A DNA stretch of 64,000 nt from Nothopassalora personata (lineage: Eukaryota; Ascomycota; Dothideomycetes; Mycosphaerellales; Mycosphaerellaceae). Positions 1 through 10,552 of this stretch are shown piece after piece. The stretch spans positions 3,968,001 through 4,032,000 of the forward strand of contig CM066290.1 of the NCBI GenBank assembly GCA_033816765.1, read 5' to 3'. A program made the position numbers and the translations under genes. Under the pieces are notes generated by a model. That model searched no databases and was not told the origin of the DNA. It saw nothing but the letters and a program-made list of their open reading frames with translations. Numbering within the stretch: the first letter of the stretch is position 1; every line of letters starts with the position of its first letter.

Positions 1-592
1 GGCCTTACGGCTCTCGAGTAGATCTATCTCCTTCTAAAGGCGGGACTTCTTTTCCTACGCGGTAGCTTCTTCCTCTTAGAGGCGCTAGAGTATCGCCCGC
101 AACTCGCGCATTCTACGTAGATATAACGACATTTTCTCCTCTAGAGCGGCGCGCTATTTTCGTAGGCGGTGTAAGGGCACCTGCTTAGGTAGTACGAAGT
201 TGTTAGACAAGCTATCTAAGAGGTGCGCGAGGCGCGAGAAGTTAATATACAAGCCGAGGCACGCGGGTCGGCCCGGGCCCGGTCACGTAACTCGCCACGT
301 TCACTCGCTGTGCGGCCATGGGCCGTCACAGGCGGGACTAGTCGCCTTTAGACACAATAATGTCGTAACCCTTATGGTTTAAACGAACATAAGCACTACA
401 CTTTCTAGATAAGATATGTACGCGGTAGGCGATATCCTTTACGACGCAGCGACTGCATTTTTGGACTATAACGACCCTAAGTAACTCGATCTTATTAGTA
501 AGGCGGGTTCGACGGACGGATAAGCTAATCTTAGAGGATGGTTTACGAGAGGACGACATCGTTAACGAAACATAAATTAGGGACACATTCAT
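1..592 (-). pseudogene. RIP-broken antisense ORF in element D: Cys-rich plus coiled coil, split by a solo LTR
   Basis: Reading the minus strand from ATG 592 (or the better-placed ATG at 559) gives a basic Ser/Arg-rich start, then a cysteine motif of the form CSRC...RKCSAY near 390-470. In this motif several expected Cys now read Tyr, as RIP would cause. The first stop (338-340) is TAG where Trp or Gln is likely. If the solo LTR plus one copy of its GGCGG duplication is skipped, the same frame continues to the left edge as a Glu/Arg/Leu-rich heptad-like segment interrupted only by TAG and TAA. Fungal repeats often encode proteins with clustered CxxC motifs followed by a coiled coil. This looks like one of them, but the family name is not known to me. 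Confidence 0.5.
170..330 (-). repeat. Solo LTR of chromovirus C with 5-bp target duplication
   Basis: 161 bp, TG...CA, on the minus strand. Base by base it equals the 5' LTR at 10390-10550 and differs from the 3' LTR at 17630-17790 at two sites. It is flanked on both sides by GGCGG (165-169 and 331-335), a perfect 5-bp target duplication. It is not RIP-mutated although its surroundings are, so it arrived after RIP of the host repeat, and its internal region was lost by LTR-LTR recombination. It splits a minus-strand reading frame of element D. Confidence 0.93.
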
Positions 593-635
593 TATATAAG
601 AGCTTCGGGACGAAGCTAGGCTAAAGGGGGGATAG

Positions 636-978
636 TGTTACGGATTGATCCGGAGAAGCTCTAGCTAACTAATCGATGCCTAACTAATCGATGCCTACAC
701 ACTAGTAGAAGGATCCGATATGTAGAGTACTCTCTCTAATCTACGTGCTCTATAATAGAGTAGAGAGAGTAGGATAGATTAACTAATCCGACTAATTAGT
801 CACGCTAAGACATAGCACTATATAGACGACGCTTCTTTACGAGTATAGATAGGAGCCTCGTGCTCAACTCATTTTAAGTATACACTATATACTGTTTAGG
901 ACTACTACCTTCTTAACGTTCGAGACATCTCTATAAAGATCCAAGCCCGGTTAGGATAACGTACAGCGGTTCCTAACA
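636..978 (+). repeat. Candidate 3' LTR of element D
   Basis: 343 bp with TG...CA ends, a polypurine tract directly upstream, an internal TATA-like box near 925, and a short internal tandem repeat near 664-694 (ctaactaatcgatgc twice). No partner LTR is in the window. Confidence 0.5.
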
Positions 979-2963
979 GTAGCCTAGCTAAGACACATAA
1001 AGTGTTTAATAGGACTAAGCTAATTAGGGTAATAACTCCCTATAGGCACGTAGCTATGGATTTAGCTAAGTTTATACTAGTATACAATAGTGATCGTTAC
1101 CTAGTTCATTTCTACGATTTAGATACCTACGGGCACTTTCAATTCACTATTAAGAATAGGGACTAACTATTAGTATTAGCTTACTTTAATAGCCTACTTA
1201 GCTTCATTAATTTCATTAGGCGTAGGTTTATTTACTTCTATAGCGATAATAAAGTAGCTATTAGTATAGCCTTCCGCTTAACTATTAATAACAATTAAAT
1301 TAAGTAGTACAATACTACTAACTACGCGTCTAACTAGGACCTAGTAGAACGAGCGGGCGGCGTCATTATTACGATGTCTCGCACAATCCGCATTTATGCT
1401 CGCCTACCTAAAAAGCTCTAGAATGAATGCATAGTAGCTGCCGTCTACATTCTCTAGCGGTTACTAATCTAATTAAAAGGCTAGAAGACTCCCTTCGAAT
1501 TAGCAATAGGCAGGGTACTAAATGTAGGCTACATAGTAGTATACGGCTACCTAGCCTACGTGTACATTTATAGTACTACTTAACTAGGTAAGACTAAGAA
1601 GCTTAAAGAACGAGCACTTATCGGATACCTTATAGGCTACGACTCTACTAACATCTATAGGGTATGGGACCCATCGAAAGATAGGGTCATGCGGGTAAAG
1701 GACGTCCTCTTTAATAAGACTACGTTCTACGACCTATTAATTCTTACTACTAGTTACTTAACCCCTATTAAGAACATCGTAACAGTAGAACCGGCTAAAG
1801 AGCCTAAACAGTACTACGACCTATATGTAGCTCACCATAAGTAGGATATAGTATAGGCCGAGGGGGTGGAAGAATAGGCTTAATAGTAGCCGCTCTATTA
1901 AAACCCTCGTTAATACGCCTATTAACAATTACTGCTTAGGCATAAACTACACTAGCCATAACACCGAGCGCTAGTAACATTTAACTAACCTAAAGGTAAT
2001 AGCAGTTTCTAGCTACTTAATTAGCCGTTATTAAATAACGCTGCAACCCCTACACTTTCACGAGACTAGGTTAAATCCGGGGTCGAACTAGCGACTAATA
2101 AGAGCATAGAGAACTCTAACTACAATAACAACGCGGTAAATAACAGTGACGCGTCTAAATAACAGTATATTAACATACTACAATAGTAGTTAATAGATGC
2201 CCTTATAGAGGAAGATCGTAAGGAGCTTATAGTAGATGCTTCGACGACTTTAAATGTCGCTACCGCTCCGCCTATAATCCCCTTTAAAGAACTTAGCTAA
2301 ATAGATGACTTTTCCGCTAATACTAATTACGCCCTTACCGGATCCGGTAAGAGACTTAGAACGGCCTACTTCTACTATGCTCTATATAATATTATAGTTA
2401 CTAACGTTATTATTAGCTAGATAGCGGGCATCCGCTAGAGACCTCGTTATCTAGGCCGTAAGTACTACGATGTCCTTTGATCCGAACGTACACGCGACTT
2501 CTCTCCTCTACGCCGTATTAATACTATTACGTCGATGTACCGCGATAACCTTCCGCCCGAACCTCTAAACTACCGTACCGCTATAAAGCACCGCTTCGCC
2601 TAACAATAGCGTAAAGCTATAGCTAAGGAGTTTACTAAGGCAATCTCTACTAGTACATTTAAATAGGTAATTTAGTAAGAGAAGGATTATAATGCTTAGT
2701 AAGAAGAGGAGGAACTTTAGCTACTACTACCGCTAAAGTAGGTGTATAAGTATAAGCTAGATGAGCATAGTATACTAAAGAGCTTTAAGGCCCGGCTATA
2801 CGTAAGAGGCGATCTATAGGGCACACACTTAGATATATACGCCGCTACACTACTAGTAAGCATGTTCCGCCTCTACTATACTATAGCCGCGAGCTTCGAC
2901 CTAGAAGCTAAACAGTTTAATGTTATAAATGCCTTTCTAAATTCGGACCTACCGTACACTATA
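979..2963 (+). mobile_element. RIP-mutated Ty1/copia element, integrase to early reverse transcriptase (part 1 of 3)
   Basis: From about 1030 to 1750 one frame reads as the copia integrase core and its downstream part, with recognisable runs such as AGGVIITMSRTIRIYARLP and FELAIGRVLNVGYIVVYGYL. About 2560-2963 reads as the start of copia reverse transcriptase (KAIAKEFTKAIST, then LEAKQFNVINAFLNSDLPYT). TAG and TAA stops stand where Gln or Trp codons are expected. The frame is cut at 2963 by element B and resumes at 9668. The gag and protease end lies beyond element D, off the left side. Confidence 0.85.
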
Positions 2964-3158
2964 TATAAGGGGTAGCCTAGTAGCTAACCCTTATATGTAG
3001 CCTTACATGTAATATACGGTCGCGACCGGCTACTAAGCCGTACGTAACACGTATGCGTACACCTTACGACGCGTAATGCGTCTTAAATAAAAGGTAAGAA
3101 TTAGTTCATCTACGACTAGAGGTCGTAGGCGTGCTATACATTACGACATCCCTTAATA
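2964..3158 (+). repeat. 5' LTR of element B
   Basis: 195 bp, start TATAAGGGG (originally TGTAAGGGG, as in the 3' copy) and end CTTAATA (CTTAACA in the 3' copy). By my reading it differs from the 3' LTR at eight sites, all transitions between CpA/TpG and TpA. The segment AAGAATTAG (3096-3104) is the exact reverse complement of 3162-3170 just downstream of the LTR, a likely self-priming site. Confidence 0.92.
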
Positions 3159-3195
3159 GTTCTAATTCTTCTCTTCATTATAATCTATATATACT

Positions 3196-4680
3196 ATGGA
3201 GTCCGAACGCGACGATAGTAGCGCTACGCCTACGGCTCCCCTAAGCCCTAGGGCCTAGTAATAAGCGAGGCGTGTAGCCTTAGTCGTAAGGAGGGATGCC
3301 CTTCGGGTAGAGGTTAAGGAGAAGGAGATATAGAGGGAGATTAAACAGTTAGAGATCTTACGGGACGTAAGCGTGCCGCCGGCGGACCCTTAGGGCGAAT
3401 CTAGCGGAGAACTATCCCCTACTCCCCCTCCCCCTCCTCTATCTATAGTAACTAACGATAATATCGTAGCTCGAGGCGCGGTCGCATCGTATGCGACACG
3501 TTTACGTCTTAAAGAACCTACGCCTTTTAGAGGGGACTCGATTAAGAAAGTACGGGTATTCCTAAGGGAGCTCTCTCTTATCTTTACCCTCTTAGGCGGT
3601 ACGTATGCGACGAACGAGTTAAAGGTCCTATATAGAGTTATATACCTAAGTGGAGAGGCAAGTAAGTAATAGCACGCTAACTATAGCGTCCTTAACCTTA
3701 AAGGGTATATATACTAGGACTTTAAGGAGTTCTGTCGAGACGTATGCGGTAACCCTATAAACCGCGTACTTAACGTAATATTAGAGTACGAGGCGGTGAA
3801 ATAGAAGGATAACTAGATAGTGCGTTAGTTTACGACTGAGCTAGATGTTATAGAGGATTAGTTAGGGGACTATACGGAGGCGTAACGCGTACGACACATG
3901 CTCGCTAAGCTTACGCCTAGCCTACGGTCCGTAATCGTTAAGTTTTATAACATCCTAATAACTAGAGAGAAACTAGTAATCCTAGCTTCGCGTATTAAAA
4001 GTACGGAGCGTAGTAGCGGAGGGCACGACCGCGGGTAGCATAGTCGCCGTAGGCGAGAGACTAAGGGCGACTAAGGGCGAAGCGATCGTAGCTCGAAGTA
4101 GTAGAAGTATAGTTAGGCGTCGCGCGACCCGGGTACGAGTTACTAGCGGGACGCCGGCGGATCGTCTATAACCTTCGATAGGACTAAAGCGGAGTGCTAT
4201 AGATGCTATAAGAAGGGTTACATTAAGACGGATTACCCGAATAGGCACCTATAGAAGGACCGTAACGCGTAAGCGGTTCGTAGGGTAGACGCTACGAAGG
4301 CTCTAACTAAGAAGGGTAGCAACTAGGGAAAAGGTAGAGGACTAGAAGTAGGTCGCTCCTAAGTCCGAGTTTTCCTAAAGTCGACCCTTTAAGGCGAGTA
4401 GATGTGTATCTAGCGTAACGACTAGGGAAAAGGTAGAGGACTATAAGTAGGTCGCTCCTAAGTCCGAGTTTTCCTAAAGTCGACCCTTTAAGGCGAGTAG
4501 ATACGTGTCTAGCGCGTTACTTACGAGGCGTAGTCGAGACTCGTAAGGGCTTTCGCGAGGCTACGTTTCTCCTAGATAACTATACGGATCTTAGCCTAGT
4601 ATCGTATAAGTATGTACTCCGACATTAAATATAACCTATTAATAGGGTAAGGCTACCGAAGTTAGAGTCGTATACGCATA
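3196..4680 (+). pseudogene. RIP-broken gag of element B
   Basis: From ATG 3196 the frame reads a charged N-terminus, a Pro-rich stretch near 3415-3440, and a retrotransposon gag-like segment (FRGDSIKKVRVFLRELSLI near 3530-3580). Then comes a basic linker and a CCHC zinc knuckle near 4190-4245 in which Cys and His positions now read Tyr (CYRCYKKGYIKTDYP). Stops are mostly TAG at expected Gln or Trp. After the knuckle a 99-bp tandem duplication (4322-4420 and 4421-4519) keeps the frame. The 3' boundary with the protease is approximate. Confidence 0.75.
4322..4519 (+). repeat. 99-bp in-frame tandem duplication in element B
   Basis: Two adjacent copies of a 99-bp unit (33 codons), starting ACTAGGGAAAAGG at 4322 and 4421, with only a few differences. 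They lie just after the zinc knuckle. Confidence 0.85.
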
Positions 4681-7600
4681 ACCTAGGGTATTGCTACGGC
4701 GCCTTTACGGTTCGGCTACGACTCGCTAATAACGCGGGAGTAGAGCGCGTAAGTAACGCTATCTACTACGCGGTACCTATAGGTAGGCTATCGGTAATTT
4801 TAGGTAGACCCTAGAGGCACCGTAATCGGATCGTAAAGAGCGATTATAAGGACTAGTAGTACTACGGTGTAGAGACGCCTACGATTTAGTAGCGTAACGT
4901 ACGCGAGTTCCTTAGGGATCTCGAGAGCTTAAAGTAGGTTTATACGATAAGTGTTTGGGCTATTACTATAGTAGTACCCGAAGGAGAGGGCCCCTCGTAG
5001 CCTAAAGAATTTGTAGACTTCCGAGATGTATACGCACCTAATAAGTAGGCGAAGCGTAAGATGCCCGACGGGGTTAAGTATGCGATTAATCTCGTTAAAG
5101 GAAAGAAACCCCCTTTTAAGCCGCTATACTACTAGTCCTTAACTAAGTTAGAGGCCTTAAAGGAGTACCTTACGCAAGTAATGGAGAAGGGGTAGATTAG
5201 GCGGTCCGTAAGCGAGGCGGGTGCGCCTATCTTATTCGTGCTAAAGAAAGACGGCACCCTTAGGCTCTATGTAGACTATAGAGGCTTAGATAAGATTATA
5301 GTGAAGAACCAATACCCCCTACCCCTAATTAGCGAGACGCTAGATAGGCTATTAGATTCTAGGTTCTTTACTATAATCGATTTAAAGGACGCCTACTATC
5401 GTATCCCTATTAAGCGAGGCGATAAGTAGAAGACTACGTTTCGTACGCGATACGGACACTACGAGTACCTAGTAATGCCGCTCGGGTTAACTAACGCACT
5501 AGTAACCTTTTAAGGGTATATTAATAAGGCGCTAACCGGCTTAGTTAATAACATTTACGTAGTCTACCTAGATAATATCCTCATCTATAGCGAGACGCGT
5601 AAGGCACACGTACGAGCCGTACGCGAAGTGCTTACGAGGCTACGGAAGTTTACTCTATTCGTAAACCCTAAGAAGTGTCGCTTCTTCTAGGAGAATACCG
5701 AGTTCCTAGGATTTATCGTAAGCGTCGTAGGCGTATCAATAGATAGGAGTAGGGTAGCCGTAATCGAGGAATAGCCTACGCCTACGAGTTTTTATAAGGT
5801 TTAATCCTTCCTAGGATTCTATAACTTCTATAGGCGCTTTATCGAAGGGTACTCGAGGATTGCGAAGCTATTAATAGACCTACTAAAGGGATGTAAGAAT
5901 AGTAAGAAGTAAGGGCCTCTTATATAGTCCGCTTACGAGGAGTAAGCGTTCTAACGGCTAAAAGCTAGGTTCCTCGGAGCACCTATCCTAAGGCACTTCG
6001 ATCCTTCGTTACGTACGAGGGTTAAGACGGATACCTTAGGTTTTGCAATTATAGGCATTATCTCTTAGCTATTTAGGACTAAGTAGCATCCAATTGCCTT
6101 CTATTTACGTAAGATAATACTAGCTAAGTGTAACTACGAGACGTACGATTAGGAGCTACTTATAGTAGTTAAGGCTTTTAAGCATTAGAGGCTATACTTA
6201 GAGGGCGCTACGTATACGGTACGAGTACTAGTCGACTACGCTAACCTATAGGGCTTTATAATAGTAAAGTAGCTAAATGGGCGGTAAGCTCGATAGGCTA
6301 CGTTCCTACAGTCTTTTAATTTTATAGTAGAGTATCGGCCGGGTAAGACTAACCTAGCCGACGCGCCTTCGAGACGTAGTAACTACGTAGCTATAACGTA
6401 ATAAACTTCGAACTTGCTACCTACCTTATAAAGTAAGCTGTCTTTCTAGAAGGAGTCTCTAGAAGGGATAAGCGAGCCGACGGTAAAGCGCGTACTTACT
6501 ACCTACGAGGCAATATAGGGCGATATAGGCGCGGTAATAGTAGTACGGAGAGGTAACCTTCCCTATTAAGACAAGCCGTCGTTACTAGTAGTAGTGTACG
6601 CTACAGTAATATAGGGTTAAGCTTATAGCTCGACGGGTAAGTTAATCCTACTCTTAATAAAGATCGCGTAGTAGTAAGACGACTAGTATGTCGTATACTT
6701 AGCGTAGGCGCTAAGCGCGAGGGACGCTAAGGGATAGCATATAAAGGATGACCTTATATACTACGGAGACGCGATCGTAGTACCTAGGGATTACGCAATT
6801 AGGTCGCATCTAATTCGTATGCACTACGACGACGTCCTCGCGGGTTACTTTAGAAGGACTAAGACTAAAGAGCTATTACGACGTAATTATTAGTAGGACT
6901 TACTTAGTACGGACGTAAAGTAATACGTCTAAGCCTATAGAACCTACTAGGGTTCGAAGGCGAGGCGCTATCGACCCTACGGCGAGCTATAACCGCTTCC
7001 TAGACCGGAGCGACCGTAGTAGGAAATTACTATAGATTTTATTACGGACCTACCTCTAAGTACGCGAGCCGGTTGCGTGTATAATACGATCCTAGTAATA
7101 GTCGATCGCTACTTAAAAATGAGCTTATACATCCCGACGACGAAGACTTATATAGCCGTAGAGCTTACGAGGCTCCTACGAGACAAAGTCGTACGATACT
7201 ATAGTGTCCCGTTAGGTATAGTAAGCGACCGAGGTCCGGTCTTCACTAGTTAGTTTTAGAGTAACTTCTACTTCGAGGCGCGTGTAAAGCGTAAGCTATC
7301 TACGGCCTTTCACCCTTAGACTAACGGCTAAACTAAGAGGGTAAACTAAACCCTCGAATAATACCTTCGTTATTACTACAGTAATAATTAAACCGAGTAG
7401 GCTAAGTAGCTTACAGTTACTAAATTCGTAGCTAATAATAGCATCCACCTAACACTACGGATAAGTCCGTTCGAGATAGCGTACGGTTAGAGACCTAAGA
7501 TTACCCCTATACTAACTAGATCTCGAGACGAGACCTAGGGGGGAGAAGTACTAGTAGCGGTAATAGCTACGAGTCGTATACGAAAACTACGCGCTATACT

Positions 7601-8083
7601 CAAGGAGCGATAGAAGGCTATAGTAGAAAGCTAGGCTCGCTACTATAATAAGACCTACTAAGCTAAGACCTACTACGTAGGTAACTTAGTCCTATTATTA
7701 ACGAAGAACCTTAAGTTAGCAGTACTAAAGAAGAAGATAGGTCCGAAGTTCATCGGCCTATACCGCATTACGGACGCTGTCGGTTCGTAGGCGTACCGCC
7801 TAGCGCTACTAGCCGACTTAAGGCTCTATAACGTCTTCTATGTCTCTCTCCTCGAGCCGTATATCGGTAGCGATAAGGATGGACCCGTACCCCCTCTAGC
7901 TAATAAGGACGGAGAGTATAAGGTAGAGGTAGTGCTAGATAGGCGTAAGCATAAGGGTAAGCTATAGTATCTAGTCTAGTAGAAGGACTAGCTAGAGGAG
8001 TATAATAGCTAGGAACCGGCGGAGGGCCTCGCGAATACGGATCGTATAGTAGCCGACTATAAGGCGTTAAGGAGAAGCAAATA
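4680..8083 (+). pseudogene. RIP-broken pol of element B: protease, RT, RNase H, integrase, chromodomain
   Basis: The clearest open piece is 5238-5429, reverse transcriptase from [19 protein letters not shown] through [15 protein letters not shown]. Downstream are a degraded catalytic loop (YLDNILIYSETR near 5565-5595, where YLDD is expected), RNase H, and the integrase core (TIDFITDLPLSTRAG near 7030, VSDRGPVFTS near 7225, STAFHP near 7298). A chromodomain near 7910-8080 has VEVVLDRRKHKGKLQYLV and EYNSQEPAEGL. The catalytic YLDD now reads YLDN, and many codons are stops, so it cannot encode an active enzyme. All changes seen fit RIP transitions. Confidence 0.85.
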
Positions 8084-8123
8084 AGACTAGCATAGGAGTA
8101 CTAGGGTATAAATAAAACTTTTC

Positions 8124-9161
8124 TTAACTATAAACAAAATAAAAGCTAAAGAGTAGCGCGCCTACTAGGGGCTACGTAGAGTAGTAGTAGGCGAGGAGCC
8201 CGCGAGTAGCGTGTGAGGCGAACGCCTTAGTTGTCGTTACGTAGTAACTTAGGTAGGAACGCCTAGTTGGCGGCGGTAGTGTTAATGTTCTACGCCTATA
8301 GGAACTAGGACTATAGTTAGTAGGGTATACGTATACGAGGAACATGCGACTTACGGCGCGGCCGAGTTCGAACAGCCTATTAAGGGCGCGGTTCTACTCC
8401 TACTAGAGCGCGAGGGCTTCGGCGGCGGGGGCGGCGGTAGTAGTAGCGGCGGTAGAAGCACGTATACGGGTTTCCCCAGCACGCTTATACTTATAGGCAT
8501 TAAATTGCCTAATAGCCTATAGAAAGAGTTAGCCGAAGCATAGGAGACGTACTAGAGCCCCCGTACGCGAGTAGTAGTCGACTCGTAGGAGCGAAGTAGC
8601 GACTTACCTCCGTAATGTCGTTACCTAGCTAGGTACATAGGCGGATCTACTCTACTAGCTCCTACTACTAGAGGTCTATAGGCGCCTAGCCTATTATAGC
8701 CGTAAGGAAGTCGCGCTAGGAGCGCGCGGCGCGTAGGCGACTTACTAGCGAGGCGATAGCGTAGCTAGTGTTAGGCACGTAGCTATGTCTATTACGCCTA
8801 TAGCGGCTATACTTCCTTAGGAGCTCGCCGGTAGTAACACTATTACAGTTATCGGCTTCGTCTAGTAAGTAGTTAGTATACGAATCGTAGGCGGCGCGCG
8901 TAGAGACTTACCCCTAACGAAGTATAGGAGGTACCGTATATATATATTAATCCGCTACGAGAGCTTAGTAGCGGGCGAGGGCGTTAGTAGCTACGAGGGT
9001 AATACTAGTCGCTTACGACTACTAGGCGTTCTAGGTACGTTACGCACTAGAGCCGCCTAGCGGCGCTCGTCTTCTAAGGGGCTAGTAGTACTATCGCTAC
9101 TAGTACTACTAGAGGAGGCGGAGCGGCTAGAGAATAGCGGCGAGGAGGGCCCGTCCGACAT
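8124..9161 (-). pseudogene. RIP-broken antisense ORF of element B, unknown product
   Basis: On the minus strand an ATG at 9161 opens a frame that ends at a TAA at 8124-8126 after 345 codons, convergent with pol, whose end is about 40 bp away. The start is Ser-rich and free of stops for 34 codons (MSDGPSSPLFSSRS...). The middle has TAG/TAA codons of the kind RIP makes from Gln or Trp. The last roughly 110 codons carry a single cluster of TAGs and one more TAG, and read as a plausible protein (AGETRIRASTAATTTAP, NRLFELGRAVSRMF). An ATT/AAT microsatellite (9159-9180) lies at its start. I recognise no domain. Element C has no such region. Confidence 0.5.
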
Positions 9162-9180
9162 AATAATAATAATAATAATA
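9159..9180. repeat. (TAA)n microsatellite
   Basis: Seven consecutive TAA/ATA units overlapping the start codon and leader of the antisense ORF of element B. Confidence 0.9.
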
Positions 9181-9467
9181 CTAGCGAGGCGCTTACGGTA
9201 CGGGTACGGTACGGGTACGTAGTAGTAGTGCGATAAAGGTAGTACGCTAGGGAACGTACTACGAAATAGGGCTAGGTTAGGCTAGAGTTTTATGCCCCTA
9301 ACTAGCTACGTCGGTATAGTAACTAAGCCTTACTTACCTATACCTATATAACGACACGTACGTAACCCGTATGTAGGCCGTATAGCAACTATGGTTCTAG
9401 AAGTATATAGGAGCCTCTACGTAGTAACTAGCGAGCTAAGGACAGCTCGTACGGGAGGGGAGGCAAT

Positions 9468-9662
9468 TGTAAGGGGTAGCCTAGTAGCTAACCCTTATAT
9501 GTAGCCTTATATGTAACATACGGTCGCGACCGGCTACTAAGCCGTACGTAACACGCATACGTACACCTTACGACGCGTAATGCGTCTTAAACAAAAGGTA
9601 AGAATTAGTTCATCTACGACTAGAGGTCGTAGGCGTACTATACATTACGACATCCCTTAACA
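9468..9662 (+). repeat. 3' LTR of element B
   Basis: 195 bp, begins TGTAAGGGG and ends CCCTTAACA, so both termini keep the canonical TG...CA. It is preceded by a G-rich purine tract (9454-9463) suited to plus-strand priming, and followed by the target duplication CTATG and the resumed copia reverse transcriptase. Confidence 0.92.
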
Positions 9663-10389
9663 CTATGTACCTATAACTACCTCCTAGAATCGAACGTAAT
9701 AGTTATGCTCTTAAACTAGTTAAGGCCCTCTACGGACTTAAGAAATCCCCTCTCCTTTAGTATAACTATCTTACTATAACGCTTGCCTCCCTAGGCCTAG
9801 TTCCCCTATTAGACTCTAAATGTATCTACTATAACGATAAGGTTATATTCTTCTTCTACGTAGACGACCTAGTTATGCTCTACTATCGTAAGAACAAGGC
9901 CTATACTATACACATTAAGCACCGGCTTCTTAACGTATACGAGATGCACGAGCTCGGAGACCTAACCTAGTTCTTAGGGATTAAGGTAATACGAGACCGG
10001 CAAAAGAGACTACTATAGCTCTTATAAGAGGACTACATTAAGAAGCTCGCCGCTAAGTTTAGTATATCTACTAGCGTACGTAAGATAATAGTACTAGTAG
10101 ATTAACACCTCGACTAGATAGTACCTAAGGGCTATGTTATAGATGCTATAAAGATCCTTACGTACTAATAGCGCATTAGGTCTCTAAACTTCGTAGTAAT
10201 ATACACACGCCTAGACATCGCCTTCTCCTTATTAATGCTCTCGTAGTACCTAACTAAGCTAACGGATACGTATCTAAAGCTTACGGATTAGTGCCTACGC
10301 TACCTCCTAGAGACTAAGAACCTCTACCTTATGTATAGCGCTAGTAAGCACATTACTAGCCTACATAGTTAACCTAAACATCTCGGTAA
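9663..10389 (+). mobile_element. RIP-mutated copia element, reverse transcriptase (part 2 of 3)
   Basis: The copia frame cut at 2963 resumes here. Readable blocks are LKLVKALYGLKKSPLL near 9713-9757, the catalytic FFYVDDLVM near 9850-9880, MHELGDLT*FLGIKVI near 9943-9990, and the region before RNase H (IYTRLDIAFSLLMLS near 10200-10245). Stops at TAG and TAA fit RIP. The segment ends at 10389 where element C is inserted, and the frame continues at 17793. Confidence 0.87.
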
Positions 10390-10550
10390 TGTGACGGCCC
10401 ATGGCCGCACAGCGAGTGAACGTGGCGAGTTACGTGACCGGGCCCGGGCCGACCCGCGTGCCTCGGCTTGTATATTAACTTCTCGCGCCTCGCGCACCTC
10501 TTAGATAGCTTGTCTAACAACTTCGTACTACCTAAGCAGGTGCCCTTACA
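10390..10550 (+). repeat. 5' LTR of element C
   Basis: 161 bp, TG...CA. It contains a TATA-like box (near 10469-10477). About 40 bp downstream of that lies GTCTAACAA (10512-10520), which I infer to be near the transcription start because it can pair with the primer-binding segment at 10553-10561. Confidence 0.95.
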
Positions 10551-10552
10551 CT

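Larger units (their letters stand above)
1..978 (+). mobile_element. 3' end of RIP-mutated Ty3/gypsy-like element (element D)
   Basis: The right end looks like the 3' terminus of an LTR element. A purine-rich tract (about 623-632) is followed by a candidate 343-bp LTR at 636-978. This LTR opens TGTTACGG and closes TCCTAACA, so the termini are near-inverted, and it holds a TATA-like box near 925. Copia integrase sequence starts directly after it, so D appears inserted in the copia element, with its 5' part off the window. TpA is abundant and CpA/TpG scarce, the mark of RIP. A minus-strand reading frame fills the part left of the LTR (separate entry). The 5' flank is outside the window, so the target duplication cannot be checked and the superfamily is inferred from LTR form only. 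Confidence 0.5.
2964..9662 (+). mobile_element. RIP-mutated chromodomain Ty3/gypsy element (element B), complete but dead
   Basis: Bounded by two 195-bp LTRs (2964-3158, 9468-9662) and a 5-bp target duplication, CTATA (2959-2963) and CTATG (9663-9667), whose one mismatch is a RIP-type G to A. Order inside: gag (from ATG 3196) with a degraded zinc knuckle near 4190-4245, protease region near 4560-4870, reverse transcriptase/RNase H about 5100-6420, integrase about 6780-7500, chromodomain about 7910-8080, an antisense ORF (8124-9161), a purine tract (9454-9463) and the 3' LTR. The frames carry dozens of stops. This is the Ty3/gypsy gene order, and the chromodomain places it among chromoviruses. 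It interrupts the copia reverse transcriptase. Confidence 0.93.

Noticed and set aside
200..382. Short ORF whose peptide recurs near 10.4 and 17.7 kb
   Set aside because: It is the LTR of element C read as protein; the recurrence reflects the 161-bp LTR copies, not a gene family.
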